Below, one piece after another: positions 51,761-61,559 of a stretch of 64,000 nucleotides of DNA (position 1 is its first letter; each line of letters opens with the position of its first letter). This DNA is from Armigeres subalbatus. Taxonomy: Eukaryota > Arthropoda > Insecta > Diptera > Culicidae. The translations under genes and the position numbers were made by a program. A model generated the notes under the pieces. The model was not told the origin of the DNA, searched no databases, and was given only the letters and a program-made list of their open reading frames with translations. The stretch spans positions 462,737,506 through 462,801,505 of the forward strand of contig NC_085140.1 of the NCBI RefSeq assembly GCF_024139115.2. The letters are read 5' to 3'.

Positions 51761-52691
51761 NNNNNNNNNNNNNNNNNNNNNNNNNNNNNNNNNNNNNNNN
51801 NNNNNNNNNNNNNNNNNNNNNNNNNNNNNNNNNNNNNNNNNNNNNNNNNNNNNNNNNNNNNNNNNNNNNNNNNNNNNNNNNNNNNNNNNNNNNNNNNNNN
51901 NNNNNNNNNNNNNNNNNNNNNNNNNNNNNNNNNNNNNNNNNNNNNNNNNNNNNNNNNNNNNNNNNNNNNNNNNNNNNNNNNNNNNNNNNNNNNNNNNNNN
52001 NNNNNNNNNNNNNNNNNNNNNNNNNNNNNNNNNNNNNNNNNNNNNNNNNNNNNNNNNNNNNNNNNNNNNNNNNNNNNNNNNNNNNNNNNNNNNNNNNNNN
52101 NNNNNNNNNNNNNNNNNNNNNNNNNNNNNNNNNNNNNNNNNNNNNNNNNNNNNNNNNNNNNNNNNNNNNNNNNNNNNNNNNNNNNNNNNNNNNNNNNNNN
52201 NNNNNNNNNNNNNNNNNNNNNNNNNNNNNNNNNNNNNNNNNNNNNNNNNNNNNNNNNNNNNNNNNNNNNNNNNNNNNNNNNNNNNNNNNNNNNNNNNNNN
52301 NNNNNNNNNNNNNNNNNNNNNNNNNNNNNNNNNNNNNNNNNNNNNNNNNNNNNNNNNNNNNNNNNNNNNNNNNNNNNNNNNNNNNNNNNNNNNNNNNNNN
52401 NNNNNNNNNNNNNNNNNNNNNNNNNNNNNNNNNNNNNNNNNNNNNNNNNNNNNNNNNNNNNNNNNNNNNNNNNNNNNNNNNNNNNNNNNNNNNNNNNNNN
52501 NNNNNNNNNNNNNNNNNNNNNNNNNNNNNNNNNNNNNNNNNNNNNNNNNNNNNNNNNNNNNNNNNNNNNNNNNNNNNNNNNNNNNNNNNNNNNNNNNNNN
52601 NNNNNNNNNNNNNNNNNNNNNNNNNNNNNNNNNNNNNNNNNNNNNNNNNNNNNNNNNNNNNNNNNNNNNNNNNNNNNNNNNNNNNNNNNNN
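51761..52691. other. Assembly gap (N run, 931 positions)
   Basis: Unsequenced; it hides the 5' part of the following Jockey-like element and the right end of segment B. Confidence 1.
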
Positions 52692-54582
52692 AACAACGGA
52701 AAGAATTTGGTCTTCCTTCGACAATGACGTTACACGGTGAGGCCGCTGCAACTCCTAAGGACATTTGTCGTCTTTTTTCGTTGAAGTGCTCTGACGTTTT
52801 CATCGACGAGCAGCTGTCCGACGCCGAAGTTACTCTCGCAGCGAATAACGTCCCACTGTTCGGCCAAGCACTGAGCAATATCGACATCGACGCCGAAATG
52901 ATCTCGACTCAAGCTTTCATTTAACCCCGGCCCCGAAGGTGTCCCCTTTGCATTCCTGAAGAAACACATTTGTAGTTTGCTAACTCCTTTGCTTGCTCTG
53001 TTTAGGCTATCTATCTCCAATGGTCACTTTCCTTCATGCTGGAAGACTGCTAACATGTTTCCTGTGCACAAAAAGGGAAATAGACGAGACGTGGATAACT
53101 ATAGAGGAATAACGTCTCTGAGCTCCATTTCAAAGCTGTTCGAACTTGTAATCATGGAACCTCTGCTTTCTCACTACAAACATTATTTGTCCGAAGACCA
53201 ACATGGGTTTACGATCGGCCGCTCCACAACTTCTAACTTGTTGTGCCTTACTTCATATATTACGTAATGCATGAATGACAGGGCGCAAACGGACGTAATA
53301 TATACCGACTTATCCGCCGCCTTCGACAAGCTGAACCACTCTATCGCTATAGCAAAACTCCAAAGGCTTGGAATATGTGGTTCTTTCTTATGGCTCCGTA
53401 TATACATGACTGGACGCCGGCTGTCGATCTCCGTCGGCGAATGCACATCTGACGATTTCCAGCTTCATCAGAGATATCACAAAGGAAGCCACCTAGGACC
53501 GCTGATTTTCTTATTATACTTCAATGACGTGAACTTCACAATTAAATGTCCAAGGCTTTCATACGCTGACGATTTGAAGATGTTCCTCCGGATCAACTCG
53601 ATAAACGATTGTCGCTTTTTGCAGAATCAACTAGGGGAAAAGACGGCTTTGGCAGGTTTTGTTCTATTATTGGCAGGGGGGTTTTTGTCGACAGAATTTT
53701 ATGAAATTTGGCCACAATATTCTTTGATATGCAAAGAATGTTTAGGCCAAATTTGAGCATAATCAGTCATAAAAAAACCCCTGACAATAGCCAAACCTGC
53801 CAAAGCCGTCATTCCCCCTACTATTATTTTCTGGCTGGTGTTCCATCAACCGAATGGTGGTCAACCCGATAAAATGCTCTGTGATTACGTTCTCCCGGAA
53901 AAAAAGAACCAATCAATTTCGAATATAAGCTACTTGACTCCACGATCGAACGGAGGACTCAGGTTAAATATTTGGGGGTTATCCTCGACTCCCAACTCAC
54001 GTACAAGCTGCACATCTCATATGTCGTGGAAAAGGCTTCCAGAGCGTTAGGATTTATCTTTCGCACTACTAAGGACTTTTCCTATATTTATTGTCTGAAG
54101 TTCTTGTACTCTTCGCTGGTACGTTCTATACTGGAATATGGCTCCGCAGTGTGGAACCCGAACTATAACAACGGTTCCGACAGAATCAAGTCGATGCAAC
54201 GCCGATTTTTACGTTTCGCACTACGTAAACTTCCATGGAGGCATCCACAACGTCTTCCAAGCTATGAATCGCGATGTCAGTTGATACATTTGGAACCGCT
54301 TCGACACCGTAGGGAGACAACTCGAGCTCTTCTAATTGCTGACATCTTGCAAGGCCGAATTGACTGTAGCTCTATCCTGAATCAAATTAGCATCAACGTC
54401 CGTCCCAGAGCACTACGAATCGGCGCAATGCTAAGAATACCTTTCAGCCGAACTAACTACAGCATGCATGGTGCTATCAGCTAGTTGCAGAGAAACTTCA
54501 ATCGTGTCTCAGCTTTGTTCGACTTTAACATTCCCCGACAGACTATGCGCCGCCGTTTCTACCAGTTCTTTTCAGCACAGTA
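52692..54582 (+). pseudogene. Jockey-like reverse transcriptase, broken
   Basis: Order of motifs: TPKDICRLFSLKCSDVF (linker), PFAFLKKHICSLLTPLLALF, SCWKTANMFPVHKKGN, VDNYRGITSLSSISKLFE, EDQHGFTIGRSTTSN, DVIYTDLSAAFDKLNH (first catalytic Asp), SHLGPLIFLLYFND (normally QGSHLGPLLF), SYADDLKMF (catalytic YADD). After the MITE: SGWCSINRMVVNPIKC, LGVILDSQLTYKLHISYV, LVRSILEYGSAVWNPNY and a C-terminal RFYQFFSAQ before the stop at 54582. Frameshifts occur near 52920 and 53960, with a stop at 53268-53270 and a TAG at 54482-54484. Endonuclease and ORF1 are hidden by the gap or absent. Confidence 0.85.
53632..53820. mobile_element. MITE of the AAATGACGGCTTTGGCAG family, copy 2
   Basis: Begins TAGGGGAAAAGACGGCTTTG and ends AAGCCGTCATTCCCCCTA. 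It interrupts the RT frame; leaving it out, the host reads on in frame (QNQ to SGWCS). Flank is TA or CTA. Confidence 0.9.
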
Positions 54583-54735
54583 GACTACGTAAAGACTGAT
54601 ATTTTTTCGTAAATTGTTTTAAATGTATAACTTTTAGTTTTGTTTTATATTCGCCCAAATATTTTTTTTTACCACACCATCTTTGGGACAAATTAGTCTG
54701 TTGATGTAGCAACAATAAAATAAAAAAAATGCGCG

Positions 54736-55571
54736 GCGGTGGTGTATGTAGTGGAAGTGGAAGTGATGGCTCCGCTTCGTCCGAGCTGAAAGAGGAATTA
54801 ATAATGCTCGAAAAGGAGACCAAGAAGCAGACGTGAAAGCTGGAAAGATAGAAGATCTTGCCACGGAAACGTTTGTTTGAGGCTCGCCAGAATCTGGAAA
54901 AGGAAAACGGGGAAATGGAACTGGAGCTCTGGAAGGCACACATGGAGAAGAAGATCTCCGGAGAAAAAACTTACCTTAGCAAACTAGACGAAATGCGGAT
55001 GGAGATGGAAGAGAAGCTGCAGCAGTGTTGAAGCTAAAGCAGAAACAACTGTTGGCGAAATGGAATTGAATGATCCGAGAGGTGCGTACCGCAAACACTT
55101 GACGGTGACAATTGATCGAAAGCACGCATCAAAGTCGATCGGAGGTCCATCAAATCTGCCGGAGAGTTTTCTAATCGGTCACGAAGAAAATTCGACGCCT
55201 TTTTGGATGCCCAGAGATTCCCAAATCGGAAAAGCGGAAGCCTAGCTAAAAGTTGGGGAGAACGGAAGAAGAGATGAAATCAGAAGCGAGTTCCGAATAA
55301 GTAGAAGAAGAGTTTGCTGAAGAGGTGGAAAGTCACGAGGAGGAAGAAGAAGAAAATTGAATCGAGGACACAGAGAGCTCTTCGGAGGGGAGAGAGGGCT
55401 GTAAGAAGTAGGAAAGTATGTATATAAGTTTCGAACGGAATGACCAGTAATGATTATCCAGAGACGATCCAGCCTAGGGCTGCAAGTCTCTTAAATAAAG
55501 ATTAATCTTCTGAAGCGTTTTACCCTCTGTTGAATCAAAGTTGGTCAAAATCTGTTGGTCAAAGCTTCACA
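54736..55571 (+). pseudogene. Coiled-coil gag-like ORF followed by a possible short LTR
   Basis: Frames read SSELKEELIMLEKETK, FEARQNLEKENGEMELELWK, LDEMRMEMEEKLQ, then MELNDPRGAYRKHLTV and an acidic run (VESHEEEEEE). A charged coiled coil before a basic/acidic segment resembles gag N-termini of mosquito BEL elements (from memory). GGAGGGGAGAGAGGG (55385-55398) directly before TGTAAGAAG looks like a polypurine tract and LTR start at 55400; TATATAAG and AATAAAG follow, and TTCACA near 55571 could be the end. Several stops. A host gene fragment cannot be excluded. Confidence 0.35.
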
Positions 55572-55639
55572 TCAAAAACAAGTTACTGGTCGTCTAGAGC
55601 ATCATCCGGCCTACACTGACCCATGCATAGCCGGTTTGG

Positions 55640-55845
55640 GGCAACTGCGCAAAATCTCACCGCAAACGACTTCAGGTGAAACAGAACGAGCTGCTCAATA
55701 TGGTCCTTAACCTAAACCCCTGGTATCCTACCGACGATCTTTACAAGTTGGTCGGTGTCAACACTATCGACACAAGCTACGATGATGGGCTACGAGATCC
55801 GTTATAACTTCCCGTGAGACGTCATCAAACTCGCTCATCGGAGGA
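55640..55845 (+). pseudogene. Jockey-like RT C-terminal fragment
   Basis: KRLQVKQNELLNMVLNLNPW then YPTDDLYKLVGVNTI matches the style of the last ~60 residues of Jockey-clade RT proteins (LQ..QN..L.....L...YPT..L). No other part is present. Confidence 0.5.
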
Positions 55846-55947
55846 TTAACCTTAACCCTTCTTAACACCTTCAGGAAAATCTGAGTTCTAGGGTTTTTTT
55901 TTGCACTCTTTCCCTAAAAAACTAACTATAGCTAGTAAAATCCTGTA

Positions 55948-55989
55948 GCGTCTTTTCCACGCTATGTGCACTCAGCGTTAAAAAGACGC
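55948..55989. repeat. 16-bp imperfect inverted repeat
   Basis: GCGTCTTTTCCACGCT and AGCGTTAAAAAGACGC flank a 10-base loop (14 of 16 pairs). More GATGC/GCATC-type words follow to 56090. Confidence 0.55.
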
Positions 55990-56314
55990 ATTTATGCATC
56001 GGAAAAAGGGGTAACGCAGTATAGCCGCATCGATGCACAACTGCGTTATTTAACTGATGCGTGGACGTGGTGTTGGACAGACGCATTGGACCTATGTATC
56101 TTGTTATGAAATAGAATTGCTCTCAGTTGAATGGTAAACCAAATCTCTGAACACTAAAAGTAATTTTTCTAATACTACCGTTTAAATAAGCAGATATCAA
56201 AACCATTAAGTAATTAATTCAAATCAAGAACTACATGATCTCCTGCAAAGCAACTACATGCTACAGGGATCCGACATTTCCGTAGCCGAAAGAAGATAGA
56301 AGAGCAAAGGAGAT

Positions 56315-56826
56315 TGTTGGATATTTCGGGATCTCGATAAAGAGTGGGGTAGCCGCGATAACATTTAGCAACTTTTATTGTTAATATCGGATGTCGAACG
56401 AATTAAAATAACGAGTAATAGAAAACGCCGACGAAACTGTAGTATAACAAAAATCGTATTCTTATTAACTGAAAGGCAGTACCCAAGTAACCATGGAGCT
56501 ATATATGCTTGCAAATAATACAGCCATTACAGTTGACTTAAAGTGGAAAAAGGCCCTTTTACGACCGAAATAATGCTTCATTACTTTGACTTGTTGAAAT
56601 AAAACATAAGTAATGCATCGCTGCATTCGTAATGCTGAACTAGTGTATCGTTGCTTGACAGTTGATGAATTAATGCATCTTTACATTATTAAAACTGATC
56701 TAATGCAATTAGCATTAAATATGCTGATCTGTGATTGATTACATGCAGTAATTAATGCTTGGTGGTTACTTGGGTATTGCCAGATAATGTGTAATAAAAT
56801 CCAGGGTTTTAAACACATGCACAACA
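56315..56826 (-). repeat. 3' LTR of the internally deleted gypsy element, with a 293-bp insertion
   Basis: Matches 59764-60186 outside the insertions. The element at 56482-56774 interrupts it. Confidence 0.88.
56482..56774. mobile_element. DNA element with CCCAAGTAACCA inverted ends, TA target
   Basis: Ends CCCAAGTAACCA and TGGTTACTTGGG; TA at 56480-56481 and 56775-56776. The other LTR has a single TATTGCCAG at this position, so it is an empty site. Interior is rich in TAATGC/GCATTA words. Confidence 0.88.
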
Positions 56827-56859
56827 TTTCTTCCCTCCTTTCGGAATAAACTTACGTTT

Positions 56860-57123
56860 CTACGGTGTATACTTGCAAGGTGGGTGATGATCTCTTGTTG
56901 AACGACGCACGATGAACTCTGGAGAACCTTGTTCTGCTGGAGAACTTCCGTATTGTTTGGGGTTGACAGTGGAACGAATCTGGTCAGTGTGGCGCTTAAA
57001 ACGTCTTCCTGCGTAGTCTATTTCATAGTGAAGATCTCCTAGGCGAACGGCGGCTACACCGAGAATCCACTTATCCATCCAGGGCGTTGGTAAAGATTTG
57101 GCTGGATGCAAAATTTGATCCAA
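56860..57123 (-). pseudogene. RNase H end fused to integrase C-terminus
   Basis: The minus-strand ORF starts LDQILHPAKSLPT-like RNase H sequence and passes directly to ILGVAAVRLGDLHYEIDYAG and RRFKRHTDQIR, the integrase C-terminal domain. The RNase H end and integrase catalytic core are deleted, with the frame kept across the junction. Confidence 0.8.
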
Positions 57124-57880
57124 GGGCTTGTTATCCGTTATTAGAGTAAATCTTCGAGCATACAGGTAGTAGAAAAACTTCTTAACTGCCCATACAATTG
57201 CGAGAGCCTCTTTGTCTATTTGTGGGTAGCGCTGTTAAGTAGCAGACATAGAGCAGCTAGCGTACGCTATCGGTCGTTCTCTCCCGCTTGCCACGCGATG
57301 AGAGAGAACAGCACCTAATCCAAATTTGCTTGCATCCGTAGCCAATATTAATGGTAAATCGGGATCATACGGCATCAGTACTTACGGCGAAGTGATTGCT
57401 AGTTTTATGTCTTCGTATGCGGCACTTGTTTCTGAATATCATTGGAAAGACTCTGCATTCAACATATCACGAAGACATCGAGACCGTGTGGATAGATTGG
57501 GAATGAACGCGTTGTAGTACGTTGCTTTTCCCAAAAACAGCTGTAATTCATCTGCATTCGATGGACGACGTGCATCTCTTACAGCTTCAATATGTTGGTC
57601 CGACTTATGCAATCCCGTAGCGTCAATCTTGTGCCCCAGACATTCGAGAGCCGGGGTGGCAAATACACACTTCGAACGGTTGGCAACTCTTGGCAACCCT
57701 TGAAGCACTGTTTCCATGCGACGTTGCCAGATCGCAGCTCCGTAGCGCGCTCGTCGGACGCACTAGACCATGTGTTGGAGTATTCAGTGTTAGGATGTGT
57801 TGAAATTCCGCGTCGATTCCGGAGGAAGTCGACCTTAACGCATGTACTGCACTACTTTCAGCGAGCAGCATGTGCAAATC
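57124..57880 (-). pseudogene. pol: RT C-terminal part and RNase H of the internally deleted gypsy element
   Basis: Minus strand: ANRSKCVFATPALECLGHKI, DATGLHKSDQHIEAV, LQLFLGKATYYNAFIPN (connection), then in other frames ATDASKFGLGAVL, RERPIAYAS, QIDKEALAIVWAVKKFF and LITDNKPL (RNase H D, E, D residues visible). The YxDD palm and fingers of RT are missing. Confidence 0.82.
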
Positions 57881-57894
57881 CACTTCACCAGTGA

Positions 57895-57944
57895 TTTTTT
57901 TAAGCTTTATTAATGTGTGAACGCTTCACCAACCTTCACGTAAC
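57895..57944 (-). mobile_element. 50-bp retroposed tail with poly(A) and 12-bp target duplication (copy 3, different sequence)
   Basis: The minus strand reads GTTACGTGAAGGTTGGTGAA, then ATTAATAAAGCTT and seven A. CTTCACCAGTGA flanks it (57883-57894, 57945-57956). Same design as the elements at 38635 and 45743 but an unrelated body. Confidence 0.65.
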
Positions 57945-58177
57945 CTTCACCAGTGAAAACGTATTCACCACTCCGTATTCATATCCACTCTCTACCAAAC
58001 AGAATATTGCTTTTTGCATTGAAACTTTTCGTTTCGTCACTGAAAGCATTGACACTTGTCTTCAGCGACTGCTTCCGCGATAGAGCATTTGCACATTTCA
58101 TTCACTCATACATCTATATTGCTGTCAAAATTTTGACATTTGACAACATTTGACAATTAAATTTTCAGCTAAAAGCT

Positions 58178-58618
58178 CTATTTTTTGACACCGGTGCACT
58201 CACACAACCAATCGACAACAGTTGTGCTGAGTGCTCGGCGCGGAAACCCAAAGGTGGGAATAAAATGTTGGGGCTTATGCGCAATATCATAATCTTGAGC
58301 CACCACATACAAATCGACGTTGCGTGTAGTAAAACCGATTGTGGCACTCACTGGAAGGCGACCCAAACACCGAATACGGTGGCCGGTATAACTAGAGAAC
58401 TGTCGATCAGATTTCAGAAGCGTAAAAGTTGGCTTTATTGTGCGGAGTTTGGTTTCACTTATGATCCCACACGGAGCCCCGTTGTCAACTTCCATGTCCA
58501 GTTTTTGACCGTCAATGATGACGTGTATGACTCGTTTCCCAGTTGTATTGACGGAGTGGATTTTTGCTAACGAATAGACCTTGTCTATTTGGGAATCAGG
58601 TAGCTCTTCCATTTGCAC
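58178..58618 (-). pseudogene. Aspartic protease region of the internally deleted gypsy element
   Basis: The ORF reads VIHVIIDGQKLDMEVDNGAP then CGIISETKLRTIKP and a GRLPVSATIGF flap-like part. The family active site is D-[ST]-G-A; here it is DNGA, so the catalytic triad is altered. It follows gag directly. Confidence 0.8.
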
Positions 58619-58649
58619 TTGACAAGCGGTTTGATCAGATTTCTGAATC

Positions 58650-59681
58650 TACACACTTTGGAAATGTGACCTTTATGCTCACAGTTATAGCACTTAGCAT
58701 CACGAAACTTGCACTACACACACTCTGTTCTGATTGTTGACTGTCACTATACTTCTGCCATGGATTTTGTGAGGAAGAGTCCACTTTACGTTTTTTCGGT
58801 TTTTCATAACTTAACTCGCCTCAGCAACCGACGATGGTCTAGCCGTTCGCACTTCCTTGGCCGTGTTGCGCGTAGTCTCCAGAGAGTGGGCTACCTCAAA
58901 AGCTGCTTTGAATGTTGTAGGCTTCTTAGCGATAATTTCGTCACACATTTCCCTCGATTCAAGGCCGTGCAGAAGCTGTTCGATCAGCATTCTGTCGAGA
59001 AAATCCTCATACTCACAATGAGCAGCACCTTGCCTGAGCCGAAGAGCAAAACTGGAGATAGATTCGCCTCTTTGCTGAACAATTTCACGGAATTTGATAC
59101 TCTACGTACTTATCCTTCGCCTGGTCAAAGTGGTTGACTAATGTAGTACGTAGCTCGTCGTATGAGAGGGCTTCCGGATCATAAGGACTCACTAGAAACT
59201 TTATGGCATTATTTAGCTCCGTTCCCATATGTACTCGTGCATAATGTGCATATTGAGCAGGCGAAATACAGCTTAGCTGTAATGCCCACTCAAAGCGTTT
59301 AAAATAATCTGATACGGAGGTGTTGTCCTCTGAACGGTATTCGAAGACAGAGAACGAGGGCGGCTTTACTTGGGTTGCAGTATAGATAGTGGAATATATA
59401 GATGAGCGAAGATAAATCCATTGTCTCCAAACGAACTGTCAAACGTGTCTCCAAACGAGCATGACGTCACGATTTCAATTTAAAAGTTAAGGGCTGTGAC
59501 GTCATATGCGCGTGCGCACGGGCAAAAAAATCGACTCAGCCATGCTTTCGCTCATCTATAGATTCTACTATCTATAGGTTGCAGTTGTTCTGGCGGGATC
59601 TGCCGCCAAAGCTTCCATGGAGGATTTTAGGGCATTGGCTAAAATCTGCGTAAGAGATGTCATTAGCTCTTCGTTAGCCAT
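58650..59681 (-). pseudogene. gag: gag of the internally deleted gypsy element, with CCHC zinc knuckle
   Basis: Start ATG at 59681 (MANEELMTSLTQILANALKS). After a MITE at 59381-59576 the frame shows an EIVQQRGESISSFALRLR-type block, LIEQLLHGLESREMCDEIIA, and near 58720-58664 the knuckle C-YN-C-EHKG-H-ISKV-C (CX2CX4HX4C intact). It would package element RNA. One or two shifts besides the MITE. Confidence 0.83.
59381..59576. mobile_element. 196-bp MITE with TATAGATAGT ends and 8-bp target duplication, copy 1
   Basis: GGTTGCAG on both sides (59373-59380, 59577-59584). Ends TATAGATAGTGGAATATATA and TCTATAGATTCTACTATCTA are inverted repeats. Interior contains GACGTCA motifs. An equal-length copy lies at 61704-61899 in opposite orientation. 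Confidence 0.95.
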
Positions 59682-59742
59682 CTTGATTATAACGAGACCG
59701 AAACGAACGCATTACTTTCTACCGGAAAACTTTTGCCTTTAA

Positions 59743-59760
59743 ATCCCACTTCTGACACCA
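59743..59760 (-). other. Primer-binding site, tRNA-Leu type
   Basis: On the minus strand TGGTGTCAGAAGTGGGAT follows the 5' LTR after three bases; it complements the 3' end of insect tRNA-Leu including CCA. Confidence 0.8.
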
Positions 59761-59763
59761 AAA

Positions 59764-60186
59764 TGTTGGATATTTCGGGATCTCGATAAAGAGTGGGTAG
59801 CCGCGATAACATTTAGCAACTTTTATTGTTAATATCGGATGTCGAACGAATTAAAATAACTAGTAATAGAAAATGCCGACGAAACTGCAGTATAACGAAA
59901 ATCGTATTCTTATTAACTGAAAGGAAATATTGCCAGAAAATGTGTAATAAAATCCAGGGTTTTAAACAAAAGATATTTTAGTTACTAGATAAAGATTGTC
60001 GCTACTGTTCCCTTTGTTCTGCTGTCCGAAACATGTGTGGTACATACCTGTCAAATCGTATGGATTTTCCTTCTTTGACATTTAGCTCCCCTATCCTCGC
60101 CAGCAAAAGATGTTCCGGACAGCGACGACAGCGACAATCTTTATCTAGTAACTAAAATATCTTTTTTTTTAAACACATACATAACA
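59764..60186 (-). repeat. 5' LTR of the internally deleted gypsy element, with a 199-bp insertion
   Basis: Matches 56315-56826 outside the insertions; the MITE at 59968-60166 interrupts it near its start. Confidence 0.88.
59968..60166. mobile_element. MITE with ~36-bp perfect TIRs and 8-bp target duplication
   Basis: AAAAGATATTTTAGTTACTA and the next ~16 bases are exactly inverted at the right end. TTTTAAAC flanks both sides (59960-59967, 60167-60174), while the other LTR has TTTTAAAC once (near 56808-56814). Confidence 0.93.
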
Positions 60187-60554
60187 TGGATTCTGAAGAA
60201 ACTATGAAAAGGAACGGTTATCATTTTGAAACGGGTCTGCTGGAAGCACGACAATACCGAATTCCGTATGGCGGTCTACCAAACGACGTGACTAGAGAAA
60301 CGTCTGAGAAAGGATCCCGAGCTAGAGTTCGCAGCATGATTGCTGACCTTCTCGTCTAAGGGTACGCGCACAAAGTGACAGCATCAGAGCTGGTTGCATT
60401 GGATTGTAGCAAGGTGTGGTATGTTCCACTGAACATCGTCTTCAATCCGAGAAAAAAGAAGTGTCGTCTATTGTTGGACCCCAGATTGAAAGCAAGAGCA
60501 AAGAGCAGTATCGCTCAACTCGGTGATCTGCAAGTAAGTCGGTTTCGAAACATA

Positions 60555-60986
60555 TATAAGCAAGGAATGTAGAATAACAACATTGCCAATGACAACGACA
60601 TTATCCTCTCTTGTAAATGTTGGGACAAACTCAACTCGCAATAAGCGTTTGTCCCAAAGTGCAACAGAATAGGACAATTATCGCCTTTCACGCATTTTGA
60701 GATGTAGTCGGTTTCCGATGATGTTTTTGGTTAAATTAGTATCAGTTATCATAGATTAGACATAAACTTAACAATCTGTTAACATGATTTGCGTTTCACT
60801 TCTAAAATAAACAAGTTATCGCAGTTTGAAAAGTTCACAACAATTACCTCTCCATGTTTGTTGCAAATAAAATGGAACGCAACAATGTCTTTATCCTCTG
60901 CAGATGGGGACAAAGAGTTATCGCTATTCTCTTTTGTCGCTTGTTTTTTGCATTTTTCAGCGACAATTACATTCCTTGTATATAAG
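60555..60986. mobile_element. MITE with AAGGAATGTA ends in BEL pol
   Basis: GCAAGGAATGTA at left and TACATTCCTTGT at right are inverted; ATATATAAG flanks suggest TA-rich target. More inverted words lie inside (GATAATGTC-type against GTCTTTATCC). It splits a BEL RT motif. Confidence 0.55.
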
Positions 60987-61559
60987 AGATACCACCAGCT
61001 GCGGGATTGTGAAAAAGAAAAGTGAGCACAATGGTTACTATTCCGGAACTATTGGTCTGAAAAGCCACCCGTGTGCGTGTTGAAAGTGGCGACTTTCGGG
61101 TTAAGCAGCTCACCGTGTTCGGTTCAGCTCGCCATAGAACGCGAAGGACTTTGCGACAGTTCCCGACGGCGGCGGTGGCCATCGTCGAACCACTACGTCG
61201 ACGACTACTTTGATTACGCGAACACGATCGAGGAAGCTGTGAAGCGGGCGAAAGAGATCCGATACGTCCAATCCGGAGTCGCTTTCAAGGTCCGCAATTA
61301 CGATTCTAGCTCCGTAGGTTTCTTTAGTGCCATGGGAGAACGTAAAAGAGGGTCAAGTGCGTGCGATTCAGCGAAGATAGAGAGTCCGGGCTAATTCTGG
61401 GGATCGTGTGGATGTCGAGTTTTCGTTTTCCATCAAATCAAGAGACAATACTGGTGCGGTTCTCGTCGGAAACGGAAACGGAAAATATTGTTTTTTTTAA
61501 TTGGTATAATCACCGTTACTTAGTATGAAGTTGTTTTGTTGATTTTTCTCGGTGAAAAA

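Larger units (their letters stand above)
52692..54735 (+). mobile_element. Jockey-superfamily non-LTR retrotransposon, 5' end in gap
   Basis: One RT frame (below) is followed by a ~150-base 3' UTR and an A-rich end (AATAAAATAAAAAAAA, ~54715-54730). A MITE at 53632-53820 interrupts it. No target duplication can be tested because the 5' end is in the gap. Confidence 0.82.
56315..60186 (-). mobile_element. Internally deleted Ty3/gypsy element (minus strand) inside BEL pol
   Basis: LTRs at 56315-56826 and 59764-60186 (TGTT(A/G)TG(T/C)ATGTGTTTAAAA ... AATATCCAACA on the minus strand). Both LTRs carry different small insertions. PBS, gag with zinc knuckle, protease, partial RT, RNase H and an integrase C-terminus lie between. 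RT N-terminal half and the whole integrase core are missing. The style is close to Mag-type gypsy elements (inference). Confidence 0.88.
56195..61420 (+). pseudogene. pol: BEL/Pao pol (RT region), split by a gypsy element and a MITE
   Basis: Left part 56195-56314 reads ELHDLLQSNYMLQGSDISVA. It resumes after the gypsy LTR at 60187 with DSEETMKRNGYHFETGLL, then VWYVPLNIVFNPRKKKCRLL (a WYLPH.V.NP-type motif) to about 60530. After the MITE at ~60555-60986 come YHQLRDCEKEK, VATFGLSSSPCSVQ and NHYVDDYFDYANTIEEAVKR (catalytic YVDD near 61186), ending near 61400. The segments are consecutive parts of one BEL RT domain, so both insertions occurred within it. Stops and shifts abound. Confidence 0.82.

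Noticed and set aside
51709..52887. Long ORFs spanning the second N run
   Set aside because: Same artefact of unknown bases.
56315..60187. Exact 4-6-bp target duplication of the internally deleted gypsy element
   Set aside because: Flanks GAGAT and TGGAT do not match well, so I did not claim one, although the interrupted BEL gene shows the insertion.
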